From CAVRXQ01 sp963725215 (lineage in GTDB: Bacteria; Actinomycetota; Acidimicrobiia; Acidimicrobiales; Bog-793): a stretch of DNA of 64,000 nt. The notes beneath the pieces are model-generated. The model saw only the letters and a program-made list of their open reading frames with translations, was not told the DNA's origin and made no database searches. The stretch spans positions 310,001 to 374,000 of the forward strand of contig CAVRXQ010000007.1 of assembly GCA_963725215.1 (NCBI GenBank). The letters are read 5' to 3'. Of the stretch, positions 1 to 8,513 are shown piece by piece (position 1 is the first letter of the stretch; every line of letters starts with the position of its first letter). Both the position numbers and the translations under genes were made by a program.

Positions 1-246
1 CCGTCGGGCGCCGAGTCAACGCGCGACGTTGTTGCCGGTCCTGAAGGTGTCAGGCCCGAGTCCGCGCGACCCGCTCAACGAACTCAGGACCAAAAATATG
101 TGACCTGCCCAGCGCGCGGTGATTTGATGCGAGTTGAGGACGCCAAAACTCTCACGCCTCGAGATCACCCGGGTCGGCTCGGCGGCTGGCTCACTTCTAC
201 CGGCTACGACGTGGACGGGAGCCAATTCGGTATACCGCTGCCCTGA
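1..246 (+). CDS. possible 3' end of an unidentified gene
   Basis: A frame is open from the left window edge to a TGA at 244-246, 81 codons with no start needed inside the window. I recognise no domain. Its C-terminal part (GGWLTSTGYDVDGSQFGIPL) does not look like a simple shadow but matches nothing I know. It could be the tail of a gene beginning outside the window, or chance in GC-rich DNA. It lies just before a tRNA remnant, a common boundary of integrated DNA. Confidence 0.2.
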   Translation, partial: PSGAESTRDVVAGPEGVRPESARPAQRTQDQKYVTCPARGDLMRVEDAKTLTPRDHPGRLGGWLTSTGYDVDGSQFGIPLP

Positions 247-268
247 CAGATGACCAGGTCAACGCACT

Positions 269-341
269 GCCTGGACGTGTTGGATAATCGGCAGCGCACT
301 CGTAATGCGCAGGTCGTGGATTCGAATCCCACCTCGGGCTC
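269..341 (+). pseudogene. degenerate tRNA-Thr(CGT) or tRNA-derived attachment site
   Basis: The 3' half is a recognisable tRNA: anticodon stem GCGCA/TGCGC around loop CTCGTAA (anticodon CGT, Thr), a T arm with loop TTCGAAT, and acceptor strand CTCGGGC at 333-339. The 5' half is decayed. A GCCTGGA stretch at 269-275 pairs only imperfectly with the acceptor strand, the D stem does not form, and the base before the T loop is A where G is near-invariant, giving an A-C mismatch. The intact 3' half with a lost 5' half is what tRNA-targeted integration and imprecise excision leave behind. No integrase lies in the window. Confidence 0.6.
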
Positions 342-394
342 AAAAAGTGACCTGTCAGACGGCTGACAAATCATTTTCCAGGGAGTCGGCGCGG

Positions 395-626
395 TTACGC
401 GGCAACCGTCACTGACAACAGTTGCGGCTCGCCGACTTCTTCCGGGATCGGGTCGTCATCGGCGCGGAGTCCTCCGAGATCCACCTCGATCGCCTCAATC
501 GCTCGCGCCTTGCATTCCTCGATCGAATGGCCATTTGTGAAACAACCAGGATGGGATGGGCCCGAGGCGAAGGAGCCACCTTCCTCCTCGGGAAACGACG
601 ATCGTGTAGGTCCTCGTCGGCATCAT
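395..626 (-). pseudogene. HicB-like antitoxin, frameshifted, without HicA
   Basis: Reading leftward from ATG at 626, the first frame gives a HicB-like first strand (RTYTIVVS). After a one-base shift at a CCC run near 590 it continues as EEEGGSFASGPSHPGCF, then a helix with SIEECKARAIEAIEVDL, ending at TAA 397-395. The order of strand, PGCF turn and the helix SIEECKARAIEAI is typical of HicB. Removing one C restores a 76-aa protein. No hicA lies in the 68 bp between it and the upstream response regulator, so this is an orphan. HicB family members neutralise HicA RNases, and solitary HicB-like proteins without toxin are common. The frame break may be real decay or a sequencing indel. Confidence 0.65.
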
Positions 627-694
627 TTTCCGTGTACCCAATCGACGTTTTGAACGCTGCGATCGACCGATGAAGTGGAACCACCACGAGTTCG

Positions 695-1363
695 CTACGC
701 CTCTTCGCTGTTCGTCAGCCCGGATTCGTAGGCGAAGACCACAAGTTGGGCGCGATCTCTTCTCTCTAGCTTGGTCAAGACGCGCGAAACGTGAGTCTTC
801 GCCGTTGCCACGCTCATGTGCAGATCCGCCGCGATCTCGGCGTTCGAGCGCCCCTTTCCAACCAACCTCAGCACCTCGACTTCTCGTGACGTGAGGCGGG
901 AAATCGCATCTGGAGATGTGTCGGCAACCGGGTGCCTCCGGGTGAACTCTGCGATCAGGGTGCGCGTGATCCGCGGTGACAACAACGCGTCGCCAGCCGC
1001 GATCACCCGAATCGCCTCGAGTAGCTGGGCCGGCGGCGTGTCCTTCAGCAAGAAACCGCTCGCGCCAGCGCGTAGCGCACGGTAGACGTATTCGTCGAGA
1101 TCGAAGGTCGTGAGGATCAGGACTCGAGTTCCAACGCTTCCTCGTGTGGAGAGGATCTGCCTCGTTGCTTCGATCCCGTCTAAGTCGGGCATCCGGATGT
1201 CCATCAAGATGACATCCGGGCAAGTTAGCGCCGCCAGCTCTACGGCTTCTTTGCCGCTTGACGCCTCACCGACGACGGTGAGATCGTTCGCTGAGTTGAC
1301 GAGCACCGAGAACGCCCCGCGCACGAGCGTCTGGTCGTCGGCGATGAGAACGGTGATTGTCAC
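695..1363 (-). CDS. NarL/LuxR-family response regulator
   Basis: Cytoplasmic transcription regulator of about 222 aa. The receiver domain (residues 1-120) starts TVLIADDQ, with the acidic pair DD and phospho-acceptor Asp near residue 55 in LMDIRMPD. A conserved T lies in ILTTFD and K in FLLKDTPPAQL. The C-terminal LuxR-type helix-turn-helix (about 148-210) contains LTSREVEVLRLVGKGRSNAEI. The start is GTG at 1363, which overlaps the stop of the upstream kinase gene as GTGA. That implies translational coupling and identifies the cognate sensor. The divergent ABC exporter at 2760 is the likely target, by inference from position. Confidence 0.93.
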   Translation of the reverse strand: MTITVLIADDQTLVRGAFSVLVNSANDLTVVGEASSGKEAVELAALTCPDVILMDIRMPDLDGIEATRQILSTRGSVGTRVLILTTFDLDEYVYRALRAGASGFLLKDTPPAQLLEAIRVIAAGDALLSPRITRTLIAEFTRRHPVADTSPDAISRLTSREVEVLRLVGKGRSNAEIAADLHMSVATAKTHVSRVLTKLERRDRAQLVVFAYESGLTNSEEA

Positions 1364-2559
1364 GCGGCGGTCTTGAGCGGGATCCGAGCCAGAACTCGCC
1401 AACCGCCGCCTGGTCGGGGTCCAGCTACCAACGATCCCTCGAATAGCGCCGTTCGCTCGCGCATCCCGACGATGCCGTGATGCTCAGTGGGAGCCGATCG
1501 GTACGGAGTGAGGTTTGCTTGGCCGTCGTCTGTCACTTCTACGACCAGCTCTTCGCGCTCGCGGCGGATCTCCATCGTCGCGGTTTTCGCGCTCGCGTGT
1601 TTGACGACGTTGGTGAGCGCCTCTTGCACGATCCGATAGACGGCAAGCTCGACAAGGGGAGGGATCCGTTGGATTGCCTGTTCGTCGATACGGGTCGCGA
1701 CATTCAGACCGGTGGCGCGAATTTGATCGATTAACGGCGGGAGCTCGCCGATGCCGGGTGCCGGTGTCAGATCGAGTTGAGGGTCCTCTTGGCGCAGTAC
1801 TCCGAGCATTCGCCGGAGCTCGTCGAGGGCGCTGCGGCTCGTATTCCCGACGTTTATCAGGGCTTGCTTCGCCTGCTCGGGGTGCTCGTCGATGACGTGG
1901 CTGCCGACGCCTGACTGAATGGCGATCACGCTCAGGCTGTGCGCGACAACGTCGTGCAGCTCCCGGGCTATACGCAGGCGTTCCTCAGCCACGCCACGTT
2001 GGGCGCGCTCGCGCTCCTCGCGCGCCTTTTGTGCCTTTTGCTCAGCGAGTCCGGCGAGGTAGATACGGCGCTCGCGCACGCTGTCGCCGACGAACCATGC
2101 GGCCACCGCCAACAACACGCTGAAGGTGGCGTTCCCCTCGCTCGGGTGGGTGGCCGTTCCGACAGCCGCTGCTACCACCAGGGCCAGGGAGGCGGCGGCG
2201 AGGGCGGGCACCGAGCGACGTCGTTCGCTGACCGTTGCTACCTGATACATCGGGACAGCGATCAACGGGTCCGGCGCAAACGACTGACCGAGTCCCATCG
2301 CCACGCTCAGGGAAACCGTGGCGAGCCCAAGCGCCGGCATCGGCCACCGCCGACGGATCGCGATTGGGATTGCCGCGCCGAGCGCGAGCACGAGGACGCG
2401 CCCCGACACCTCCGAGCGGACAGGGGTGAAGATGTGGGGCAGAGTCGCCACCAGTAGGAGGAACGCCACCGCGTAGTCGATCCGCTGCAGCGTGTCCGGT
2501 TGCAGGTTGTGAAAGTACGGCCGTTTCAGCTCCACCGGGTCGAGGTCAGCACCCTCCAT
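1360..2559 (-). CDS. sensor histidine kinase, HisKA_3 (NarX/DesK-like) type
   Basis: A 399-aa membrane kinase. Five or so hydrophobic segments occupy residues 28-160, followed by a charged coiled linker. The HisKA_3 dimerisation box has the autophosphorylated His near 202 (RIARELHDVVAHSLS). The C-terminal HATPase domain has an N box in VQEALTNVVKHA, a G1 box DDGQ and a G2-like GIVGMRERTALFEG. No large extracellular sensor domain is visible, so it probably senses within the membrane, as DesK-like kinases near antibiotic or lipid exporters do. It pairs with the response regulator that begins inside its stop codon. Confidence 0.92.
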   Translation of the reverse strand: MEGADLDPVELKRPYFHNLQPDTLQRIDYAVAFLLLVATLPHIFTPVRSEVSGRVLVLALGAAIPIAIRRRWPMPALGLATVSLSVAMGLGQSFAPDPLIAVPMYQVATVSERRRSVPALAAASLALVVAAAVGTATHPSEGNATFSVLLAVAAWFVGDSVRERRIYLAGLAEQKAQKAREERERAQRGVAEERLRIARELHDVVAHSLSVIAIQSGVGSHVIDEHPEQAKQALINVGNTSRSALDELRRMLGVLRQEDPQLDLTPAPGIGELPPLIDQIRATGLNVATRIDEQAIQRIPPLVELAVYRIVQEALTNVVKHASAKTATMEIRREREELVVEVTDDGQANLTPYRSAPTEHHGIVGMRERTALFEGSLVAGPRPGGGWRVLARIPLKTAA

Positions 2560-2607
2560 CGCCGCGTGACGTTATCGATGCGATCGGCCGCTGTCGTCAG
2601 GCGCCGG

Positions 2608-2637
2608 TTGACCTCACGCGTACATCTCAGGTTGTAA
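2608..2637 (+). promoter_or_regulatory. weak promoter candidate for the ABC exporter
   Basis: TTGACC (2608-2613) and TTGTAA (2632-2637) are separated by 18 bp in the divergent region between the kinase gene and the exporter. The -10 match is poor at the last base. No clear inverted repeat for the response regulator is visible. Confidence 0.25.
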
Positions 2638-2759
2638 GCGAGCGCTGAGGATTGCCCGGAGCTACCGCTTTCGACCGACCCAGAAAAGCTCCCCTCGGCG
2701 GACGATTTATCCGTCGCGAAATTCGATCATGGGCGCGGCCCGCAAGGGAAGGGAGCACC

Positions 2760-3695
2760 GTGATCGAAGCACGGGGTTTGACGAAGATCTACGGCAATAA
2801 ACGCGCCGTCAGCGATCTCAGTTTCACCGTTCGGCCGGGAAAGGTGACCGGCTTTCTTGGACCTAACGGGTCGGGCAAGTCGACAACGATGCGGATGGTG
2901 GTCGGACTCGACGCGCCGAATTCTGGCGTGGCGAAGATAAACGGGCGTTCATACCAGAGCCTCGGCTGGCCGCTGCACGAAGTGGGAGCGTTGCTCGAAG
3001 CGAAGGCGATCCACCCCGGCCGCTCGGCGCGGGGCCATCTCTGGATGCTGGCACAGACGAATGGGATCAAGAAACAGCGCGTCGACGAGTTGCTCGATCT
3101 CGTCGGGCTCAGCCCAGTCGCCGACCAGCGCGCGGGCAAGTTCTCACTCGGGATGAGCCAACGTCTCGGAATCGCCGCCGCGCTGCTCGGCGACCCAGGC
3201 GTATTGCTGTTCGACGAACCGGTCAACGGCCTTGATCCCGACGGCATCCGTTGGGTGCGCAACCTCCTAAAGAACCTGGCGAGCCAAGGCCGCACGGTGT
3301 TCGTCTCAAGCCACCTGATGAGCGAGATGGCGCTGACAGCAGAAGAGGTGGTCGTCATCGGGAAAGGAAGCTTGATCACTCAAGCGTCGATCGAGGAAAT
3401 GACCGGGAAGAGCTCACAGAATTTTGTCCGCGTTCGTTCGCCGGAGATCACTCGGCTGCGACAGCTGCTCGAATCGAATGGCGCGGTGACGCTCAGCGAA
3501 AACGATGGCTCGCTGTCAGTGCGCGGTCTCGCCGACAGCGAGATTGGCCACCTTGCCACGAGCGCGGGAATCGTTCTCTATGAGCTTTCCCAACAGACTG
3601 CTTCGCTCGAAGATGCATACATGGAGCTAACGGACCAGAGCGTCGAGTACCGCGGCGACGGAAGCACCGCTATCAAGGAAGGAGCGAGGGCGTGA
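2760..3695 (+). CDS. ABC transporter ATP-binding protein
   Basis: A 311-aa ATPase of the drug/bacteriocin exporter (CcmA/DrrA-like) type. The Walker A is GPNGSGKST near residue 41, the signature is FSLGMSQRLGIAAALLG, and Walker B is VLLFDEPVNGLDPDG, followed by the H-loop in VFVSSHLMSEM. A C-terminal extension of about 90 residues follows the ATPase core, as is usual for this group. The chosen start is GTG 2760, preceded by a strong purine-rich site (AAGGGAAGGGAG). The frame is open further upstream, but that part does not resemble the family. The stop overlaps the permease start as GTGA. Confidence 0.93.
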   Translation: MIEARGLTKIYGNKRAVSDLSFTVRPGKVTGFLGPNGSGKSTTMRMVVGLDAPNSGVAKINGRSYQSLGWPLHEVGALLEAKAIHPGRSARGHLWMLAQTNGIKKQRVDELLDLVGLSPVADQRAGKFSLGMSQRLGIAAALLGDPGVLLFDEPVNGLDPDGIRWVRNLLKNLASQGRTVFVSSHLMSEMALTAEEVVVIGKGSLITQASIEEMTGKSSQNFVRVRSPEITRLRQLLESNGAVTLSENDGSLSVRGLADSEIGHLATSAGIVLYELSQQTASLEDAYMELTDQSVEYRGDGSTAIKEGARA

Positions 3696-4513
3696 GCACG
3701 ACCACACTCGATCTCGCGTTGCCGGCGACCGAGCCGCGTCGCGGTCAATACAAGCTGCGCGGCTTGTTCGCCTCCGAGTGGACCAAGCTGCGTACTGTCC
3801 GCTCAACTTTCTGGGCGATCGGCCTGACGGTCGTCTCGGGAGTCGGGGTGAGCATCCTCGCTACCGCCGAAACCCGTGCCCACTGGAAGCCCACGTCCGA
3901 AGTCGGATTCGATCCGGCCCAAACGAGCCTGATCGGAATGGCGTTCGCCCAATTGATCATCGGTGTTCTCGGGGTGCTGGTGTTCAGCTCCGAGTACGGG
4001 ACCGGCACCATCCGTGCCACCCTGACGGCGACACCGAGAAGAGTCGGGGTGCTGATCTCGAAGGCGGCGGTGTTCGCCGCGCTTGCTCTCATCGTGTCCG
4101 AGGCGGTGTCCTTCGCCTCCTTCTTCGTTGGCCAAGCGTTCCTCACGCACCCGGCGATCCACGCCACCTTGGCGACTCGGGAGGCGCTCCGCCAGGTGAT
4201 CGGCGCAGGGTTGTACGTGACCATGCTCGGCCTGCTCGGAGTCGCGTTCGGGGTCATCATCCGGCACACGGCCGGCGCGATCAGCGCGCTGGTCGGGGTG
4301 GTGCTCGTCCTGCCGGTGATCGCGAGCGCGCTACCGCTGTCGCTCGAGACGCAGCTGCGGCGTTTGCTTCCAGACGGTATCGGTGCGGCGCTGACTTCCG
4401 CCCACCCGAATCCGACCGCCTTGTCGCCGTGGGTCGGATTCGGCGTGCTTTGCGCGTACGTCGCGGGTCTGCTCGTCATCGGCGGCGCGTTGTTGTTGAG
4501 GCGGGATGCCTGA
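3692..4513 (+). CDS. ABC-2 type permease
   Basis: A 273-aa polytopic membrane protein with six predicted segments. A short cytoplasmic N-terminus (LFASEWTKLRTVRST, typical of ABC-2 permeases paired with DrrA-like ATPases) precedes the first helix. A YGTGTIRATLTATPRR motif lies between helices 2 and 3. It forms the transmembrane half of the exporter with the ATPase, to which it is coupled by a GTGA overlap. Next to a two-component system, it most likely exports a lipid, antibiotic or antimicrobial peptide. The substrate cannot be read from sequence. Confidence 0.92.
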   Translation: MSTTTLDLALPATEPRRGQYKLRGLFASEWTKLRTVRSTFWAIGLTVVSGVGVSILATAETRAHWKPTSEVGFDPAQTSLIGMAFAQLIIGVLGVLVFSSEYGTGTIRATLTATPRRVGVLISKAAVFAALALIVSEAVSFASFFVGQAFLTHPAIHATLATREALRQVIGAGLYVTMLGLLGVAFGVIIRHTAGAISALVGVVLVLPVIASALPLSLETQLRRLLPDGIGAALTSAHPNPTALSPWVGFGVLCAYVAGLLVIGGALLLRRDA

Positions 4514-4718
4514 TCGCCCACGTGGACGAATGGTTTGGTCGCGCCGCCGCAGTCAAGTGTTGGTCCCCGCGAGCGGAACCGTGTCGTTCGCCTCGACGCG
4601 ATAGGCACAGTGGTTCTGAGGGATATGCGACTTCGCCTTGCAGCCTCACGGAGTTCGATGATTTGTCCTCGTCAACCGTGCCCCGTCGTGCAGGTCAGCG
4701 ACGGCAAAATGCGTCGGC

Positions 4719-4895
4719 CGATTCTTGTGGGATCTGTTCGCGCACGGGACCAATGCCGATCCGGCACCGATTGTCCCGAGCACGTTGATCGTGCTAATCG
4801 CTCTCGGTGCCGTGGTGCTCGCCAATTTCGTCGCGTACGTTCCTGGGCGAATCGCCGCACGCACGCCGACCGCGCTCCTATTACGAACAGAGTGA
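4719..4895 (+). pseudogene. C-terminal fragment of an FtsX-type ABC permease
   Basis: In the 585-bp gap between the exporter and the DUF488 gene, one frame ends in a typical FtsX/MacB permease C-terminus: RFLWDLFAHGTN, a last membrane helix (VLIALGAVVLANFVAYVPGR), and IAARTPTALLLRTE before TGA 4893-4895. Upstream of 4719 the frame no longer resembles the family, and no start or other helices exist. This is the last 58 codons of a lost permease gene. The rest of the gap (4514-4718 and 4896-5098) shows nothing I can support. Confidence 0.7.
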
Positions 4896-5098
4896 GACTT
4901 CGAGGGCATGGGCGGGCGAATTCGGGGCGGATCACCGCCCCGATCGCGGGAGGAGCGTGAGCCCGTTCTAACCAGCTCGGGCGTCGTTCAGCGCAGAGTC
5001 AGAACGTTCAGATGTCGTGCACCGGCACACAGGCTAGTGACCCGACGCGGGGCGCCGGGAAGTCGAGGGAGTAAGCCCGAGACTGGGAAGCTTCACTG

Positions 5099-5458
5099 AT
5101 GGCCGCAGCAAAGGTGACAGTTCGCCGGGTATATGAACCTCCATCGAAGGGCGATGGCGCTCGCGTACTCGTCGATCGAATATGGCCCCGAGGGATTTCG
5201 AAGGAAGCGGCTCGTCTCGACGAATGGTGCAAAGGGGTTGCTCCCTCGACTGAACTTCGCAAGTGGTACGGACACGAACCATCTCGTTTCGAAGAGTTTC
5301 GACATCGGTATGCGCAGGAGCTGCACACCGACGAAGCGACGGCCGCCCTAGAGCACTTGCGCGAGATTGCAAAACGCCGTTCGCTCACACTGCTTACCGC
5401 GACGAGGGAGGTGCAGATCAGCGGGGCCGCGGTTCTCGCAGACCTCCTTCGTCGGTAA
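5099..5458 (+). CDS. DUF488 family protein
   Basis: A 119-aa soluble protein. The family signature is clear: RVYEPPSKGDGARVLVDRIWPRGISKE near the N-terminus, a middle KWYGHEPSRFEEFRHRY, and a C-terminal LTLLTATREVQISGAAVLADLL. The late-position Cys seen in some DUF488 members is not present, and the motif reads TATRE instead. Function is unknown. ATG 5099 follows GGGAAG at 5085-5090. It stands alone, with no operon partner. Confidence 0.85.
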   Translation: MAAAKVTVRRVYEPPSKGDGARVLVDRIWPRGISKEAARLDEWCKGVAPSTELRKWYGHEPSRFEEFRHRYAQELHTDEATAALEHLREIAKRRSLTLLTATREVQISGAAVLADLLRR

Positions 5459-5616
5459 GTTGTCCCGTGGCGCGGTCCCCCCGCCCGGGAGTCGCCGACG
5501 CGCACGTTTACGAAAATCTCCAAAAGACCTCGTCATCCGGCATAGTGTCCAACCGCACGGCATCGACGAGCACCTCCCGCGGCCCATAGCCGCTCCCGGC
5601 GAGCGTTAAATATCGG

Positions 5617-6717
5617 ATGCGAATCAGCAATTTGAGTAGTGATCGCAAAAGCATCGCGGTTGTCATCGCGCTCCTGGCGGTCGCGCTCGCCGCGGCTCTG
5701 ATCGCGGCGTTCGAGAGCGGGAGCCATCTTCGGGCCGCTTCTCCGACGACGACGAGTCCCCCGACGACGACGAGTCCCCCGACGACGACGACATCGCCCG
5801 CGGTTGCGGCGGATCGGTGTCCGCTAACCGACCTTCCAGCGGCACACGGAGTCCCCCGACGACCCGCCCTGGCGATCAAGGTCGGAAACGAGCCGTTCGG
5901 AGCTCGTCCGCAGAGTGGACTGAACGAAGCAGACGTCGTCTTTGACACGCCGGCGGAAGGTTTCATCATGCGGTACATCGCGGTCTACCAGTGCAACAAC
6001 GCGGCAAGCGTCGGACCGACGAGGTCGGTGCGTTGGGTTGACTGGCACTTAGTCCGAGAGTTCCACCGTGCGATCCTTGCGTTTGCCGGCGGAATCAATC
6101 CGAATGTCGACCGCGTCGAGTCGTTCACCTGGCTCAGCGCGGCGAACCTCTTGGAGAACGCCGGCGCGGCAGGAGTTCGAATTTCGAGTCGCGTTCCGCC
6201 CGACAACCTCTACTCGAGCACGACCGCGCTCTATCGAATGTTCCCTCAACGAAAAGCACCCCCGAAGCCGGTCTTCAGTTTCTCGGCCAGAGTGCCCGGG
6301 GGTGGAGAACGGATACACGGCTTCTACATCGACTTCTCATACGGCACTGACGTCATTTGGAAGTGGGATTCGCAACTTCACATGTGGCTGCACACGTACG
6401 GTGGTGTGCCCGATATCGACACGCTCACCGGCAAGCCAGTAACGGCACGCAACGTCGTTGTCGTGGTAGTGGACTATCGGTTCGGCCCTTATATCGAGAG
6501 CACCGGAGGATCCGGCGACGTCGAGAGCCAGACGCTCGGCGGGGGCGTCGGATACGTACTTCGGAACGACCGGGCGATCAAGATCTTTTGGTACCGGAAG
6601 GATCTCGTCGATCCGTTCACCTTTTTCCATGGCAAGCATGAGCTCGTCCGACTGTCGCCTGGCCGCACCTGGGTCGAGATCGTCCCGGTTCGCACCCCGT
6701 TGGGGATCATTCGCTGA
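5617..6717 (+). CDS. DUF3048 (YerB-like) exported protein
   Basis: 366 aa. An N-terminal membrane anchor (residues 13-32) is followed by a Thr/Pro-rich linker made by a tandem DNA repeat, then the DUF3048 domain. Family hallmarks are RPALAIKVGNEP, RPQSGLNEADVVF, GPTRSVRWVDW and a C-terminal RNDRAIKIFWYRKD. There is no lipobox Cys at the end of the hydrophobic stretch, so it is probably anchored by the helix. DUF3048 proteins are extracytoplasmic with unproven function. It stands alone. Confidence 0.88.
   Translation: MRISNLSSDRKSIAVVIALLAVALAAALIAAFESGSHLRAASPTTTSPPTTTSPPTTTTSPAVAADRCPLTDLPAAHGVPRRPALAIKVGNEPFGARPQSGLNEADVVFDTPAEGFIMRYIAVYQCNNAASVGPTRSVRWVDWHLVREFHRAILAFAGGINPNVDRVESFTWLSAANLLENAGAAGVRISSRVPPDNLYSSTTALYRMFPQRKAPPKPVFSFSARVPGGGERIHGFYIDFSYGTDVIWKWDSQLHMWLHTYGGVPDIDTLTGKPVTARNVVVVVVDYRFGPYIESTGGSGDVESQTLGGGVGYVLRNDRAIKIFWYRKDLVDPFTFFHGKHELVRLSPGRTWVEIVPVRTPLGIIR
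5743..5796 (+). repeat. 18-bp tandem repeat coding a Thr/Pro linker
   Basis: Two exact copies of CCGACGACGACGAGTCCC (5743-5760, 5761-5778) and a diverged third copy (5779-5796) encode PTTTSP-type units between the membrane anchor and the DUF3048 domain. Copy number may vary between strains. Confidence 0.85.
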
Positions 6718-6859
6718 TCGAACGGCAGGTTCCTTCGTTCTTTTTGCTCGAGATTGGAGCCGCTGACGGCGAGGAGCGAAACGGCGATGTTGCCCGCGCC
6801 GCCGAACTTGCCCAGAGGTAGGCGTGCTGGAGTAAAGAGGGCGTCGAGGGTCGGCCGAA

Positions 6860-7474
6860 ATGGAGCGATGGACGGTGGATTACGCGGAGCTTCTTCGATC
6901 GCGCAGGATGGTGCGTCACTTCACCGACGCTCCGGTCAGCGACGACGCGGTCGAGCGGATCGTCGCAGCGGGACTACGAGCACCGTCGGCGGGATACAGC
7001 CAGGGGTGCTCGTTGCTGGTGCTCCGGACCGAAGACGAGCGTCATCGTCTTTGGGCAACACACTCTGGCTCGGAGCGCCGATGGTCGGCATCAGTTCGCG
7101 CTGGTCTGCAGAAAGCACCGGTTGTCATCGTCGTGCTTACTTCGAAACGCGTTTACCTCGACCGTTACGCGGCGCAGGACAAGGGGTGGACCGATCGATC
7201 TGAATCGCGGTGGCCGGTCCCGTATTGGTACGTCGACGCGGGATGCGTCGCGATGTTGATTTTGCTTTCGGCGATCAACGAGGGACTCGGCGCGCTCCTG
7301 TTCGGAATGGCAGCGGGAGACATCGTGACCTTCCGGGAGTCGTTCGGCGTTCCAGACGACATCGAGTTCGTCGGGTGCATTGCTGTGGGCCATCGCGATC
7401 CGAACGCGCCGCGTCGCGACCTCCGATCGGGGCAAAGGCCAATCGAGGATCTCGTCCATCTCGGACGATGGTGA
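6860..7474 (+). CDS. nitroreductase family protein
   Basis: A 204-aa FMN-dependent oxidoreductase. The N-terminal FMN-binding stretch is LLRSRRMVRHFTDAPVSDDAVERIV, then AGLRAPSAGYSQG. A middle WYVDAGCVAMLILLSAINEGLGAL forms the dimer and flavin region, and VGCIAVGHRDP is the usual C-terminal strand. The substrate is unknown. ATG 6860 was chosen; a GTG at 6875 is an alternative. It is not coupled to its neighbours. Confidence 0.88.
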   Translation: MERWTVDYAELLRSRRMVRHFTDAPVSDDAVERIVAAGLRAPSAGYSQGCSLLVLRTEDERHRLWATHSGSERRWSASVRAGLQKAPVVIVVLTSKRVYLDRYAAQDKGWTDRSESRWPVPYWYVDAGCVAMLILLSAINEGLGALLFGMAAGDIVTFRESFGVPDDIEFVGCIAVGHRDPNAPRRDLRSGQRPIEDLVHLGRW

Positions 7475-7512
7475 TCCTCCATGCTGAGTCGTTCAATCCA
7501 CCCTGACGTGCA

Positions 7513-7890
7513 TCACGCGAGATCATCAGAGCCGCGCTCGGCGAGCTTCATCAAATAACTCTTCGGAGCGACCGTGCGAAAGGCGTCCTCGCAAAGTGCA
7601 GCCACCTCGGTCCAGTCGACCCGCTCATCGAGACGGACTCCGATCCACCCGCGGTGTCCGACATAAGGAGGATGAAAGTACCGATGGGGGTGCGCAGCAA
7701 GGAGTGCGGCTTGGGCACCGTACGGCGCCGCACACCAAAGGTGCGGGAAGGAGTGTTCATGGTGTCCCTCGGGCCACAGCATCACGAACTGCTTGTTGAC
7801 GAAGAATGCTGGCGCGCCGTGGCTCAATCGCTCGGTGGCTCCGGGCAGTGCCAGGCAAATCGACCGGACGCGGGACTCGATGTCAGCCAC
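7513..7890 (-). CDS. YjbR/MmcQ family protein
   Basis: A 125-aa small cytoplasmic protein of the YjbR (CyaY-like fold) group. Marks are the N-terminal IESRVRSICLALPGATERLSHGAPAF, a central GHRGWIGVRLDERVDWTEVAALCEDAFR and the C-terminal PKSYLMKL. Start is GTG 7890. Members are called DNA-binding from structural likeness only. Single gene, convergent with the nitroreductase gene. Confidence 0.88.
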   Translation of the reverse strand: MADIESRVRSICLALPGATERLSHGAPAFFVNKQFVMLWPEGHHEHSFPHLWCAAPYGAQAALLAAHPHRYFHPPYVGHRGWIGVRLDERVDWTEVAALCEDAFRTVAPKSYLMKLAERGSDDLA

Positions 7891-8003
7891 GCTTGGACCA
7901 TATTCGGGATCGGACTCATCAATCTTCGGGATCGGGGACGATCAAGCGAGATTGGCGCGGTGTGAGTGCTCGACCTCGGCCAGACGGCGGGGGACTTGAG
8001 GGA

Positions 8004-8513
8004 ATGACCGAAGAGCAAGGACTAAGCGGCGACGGCATCCCCACACGGCCGTGGAAATCGCGCTGCGAATTAGTGCCCGTCACAGCATCGGTCGCGGCCA
8101 AGATCCTTTCTGGGGATATCGATGGGCTTGATGCCGGAGAAGGTTGGCCGCATTCGGACACTTCGAATGGTGTGCGGCACGTTCTCTCCGAACCTCCCGC
8201 TGAGGTGTGGCTCATTCAGGTCGATGGCAGAACCATTGGCGACTGCGGAACGCACGGGCCCGCCGATGAAACGGGCAGTATCGAGATCGGATACGGGCTC
8301 GCCGAGCCGTTCCGAAGACGCGGTTATGGCACCGAGGCGGTCGCCGCGTTGACCGAGAGGTTGGCGCGGCGAGCCGAAGTTGCGAGAATCGTCGCGCGGG
8401 CGTCCCCGGAAAACCTCGCGAGCCGCCGGGTACTTGAGAAGGTCGGCTTTCATCGTGTCATCTCGACGCCCACGCTCGACGAATACGAATTCGTGCCCCG
8501 CCAGCCGAGTTAA
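8004..8513 (+). CDS. GNAT-family N-acetyltransferase
   Basis: A 169-aa acetyltransferase of the RimJ/RimL-like subgroup. The acetyl-CoA binding motif A is visible as IEIGYGLAEPFRRRGYGTEAV, followed by ASPENLASRRVLEKVGFHRV, the typical motif B. The substrate (protein N-terminus, ribosomal protein or small molecule) cannot be told. The frame is open back to 7806, but ATG 8004 is preferred: it starts the domain, avoids overlap with the divergent YjbR gene and follows GGGGGA at 7989-7994. Confidence 0.88.
   Translation: MTEEQGLSGDGIPTRPWKSRCELVPVTASVAAKILSGDIDGLDAGEGWPHSDTSNGVRHVLSEPPAEVWLIQVDGRTIGDCGTHGPADETGSIEIGYGLAEPFRRRGYGTEAVAALTERLARRAEVARIVARASPENLASRRVLEKVGFHRVISTPTLDEYEFVPRQPS

Noticed and set aside
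4908..5099. 63-codon frame between the permease fragment and DUF488
   Set aside because: Arg/Pro/Gly-rich without any recognisable motif, and it runs into the DUF488 start region.
5743..5796. Short tandem repeat as a possible CRISPR-like array
   Set aside because: Units are 18 bp, contiguous with no spacers, and lie in frame inside a coding linker.
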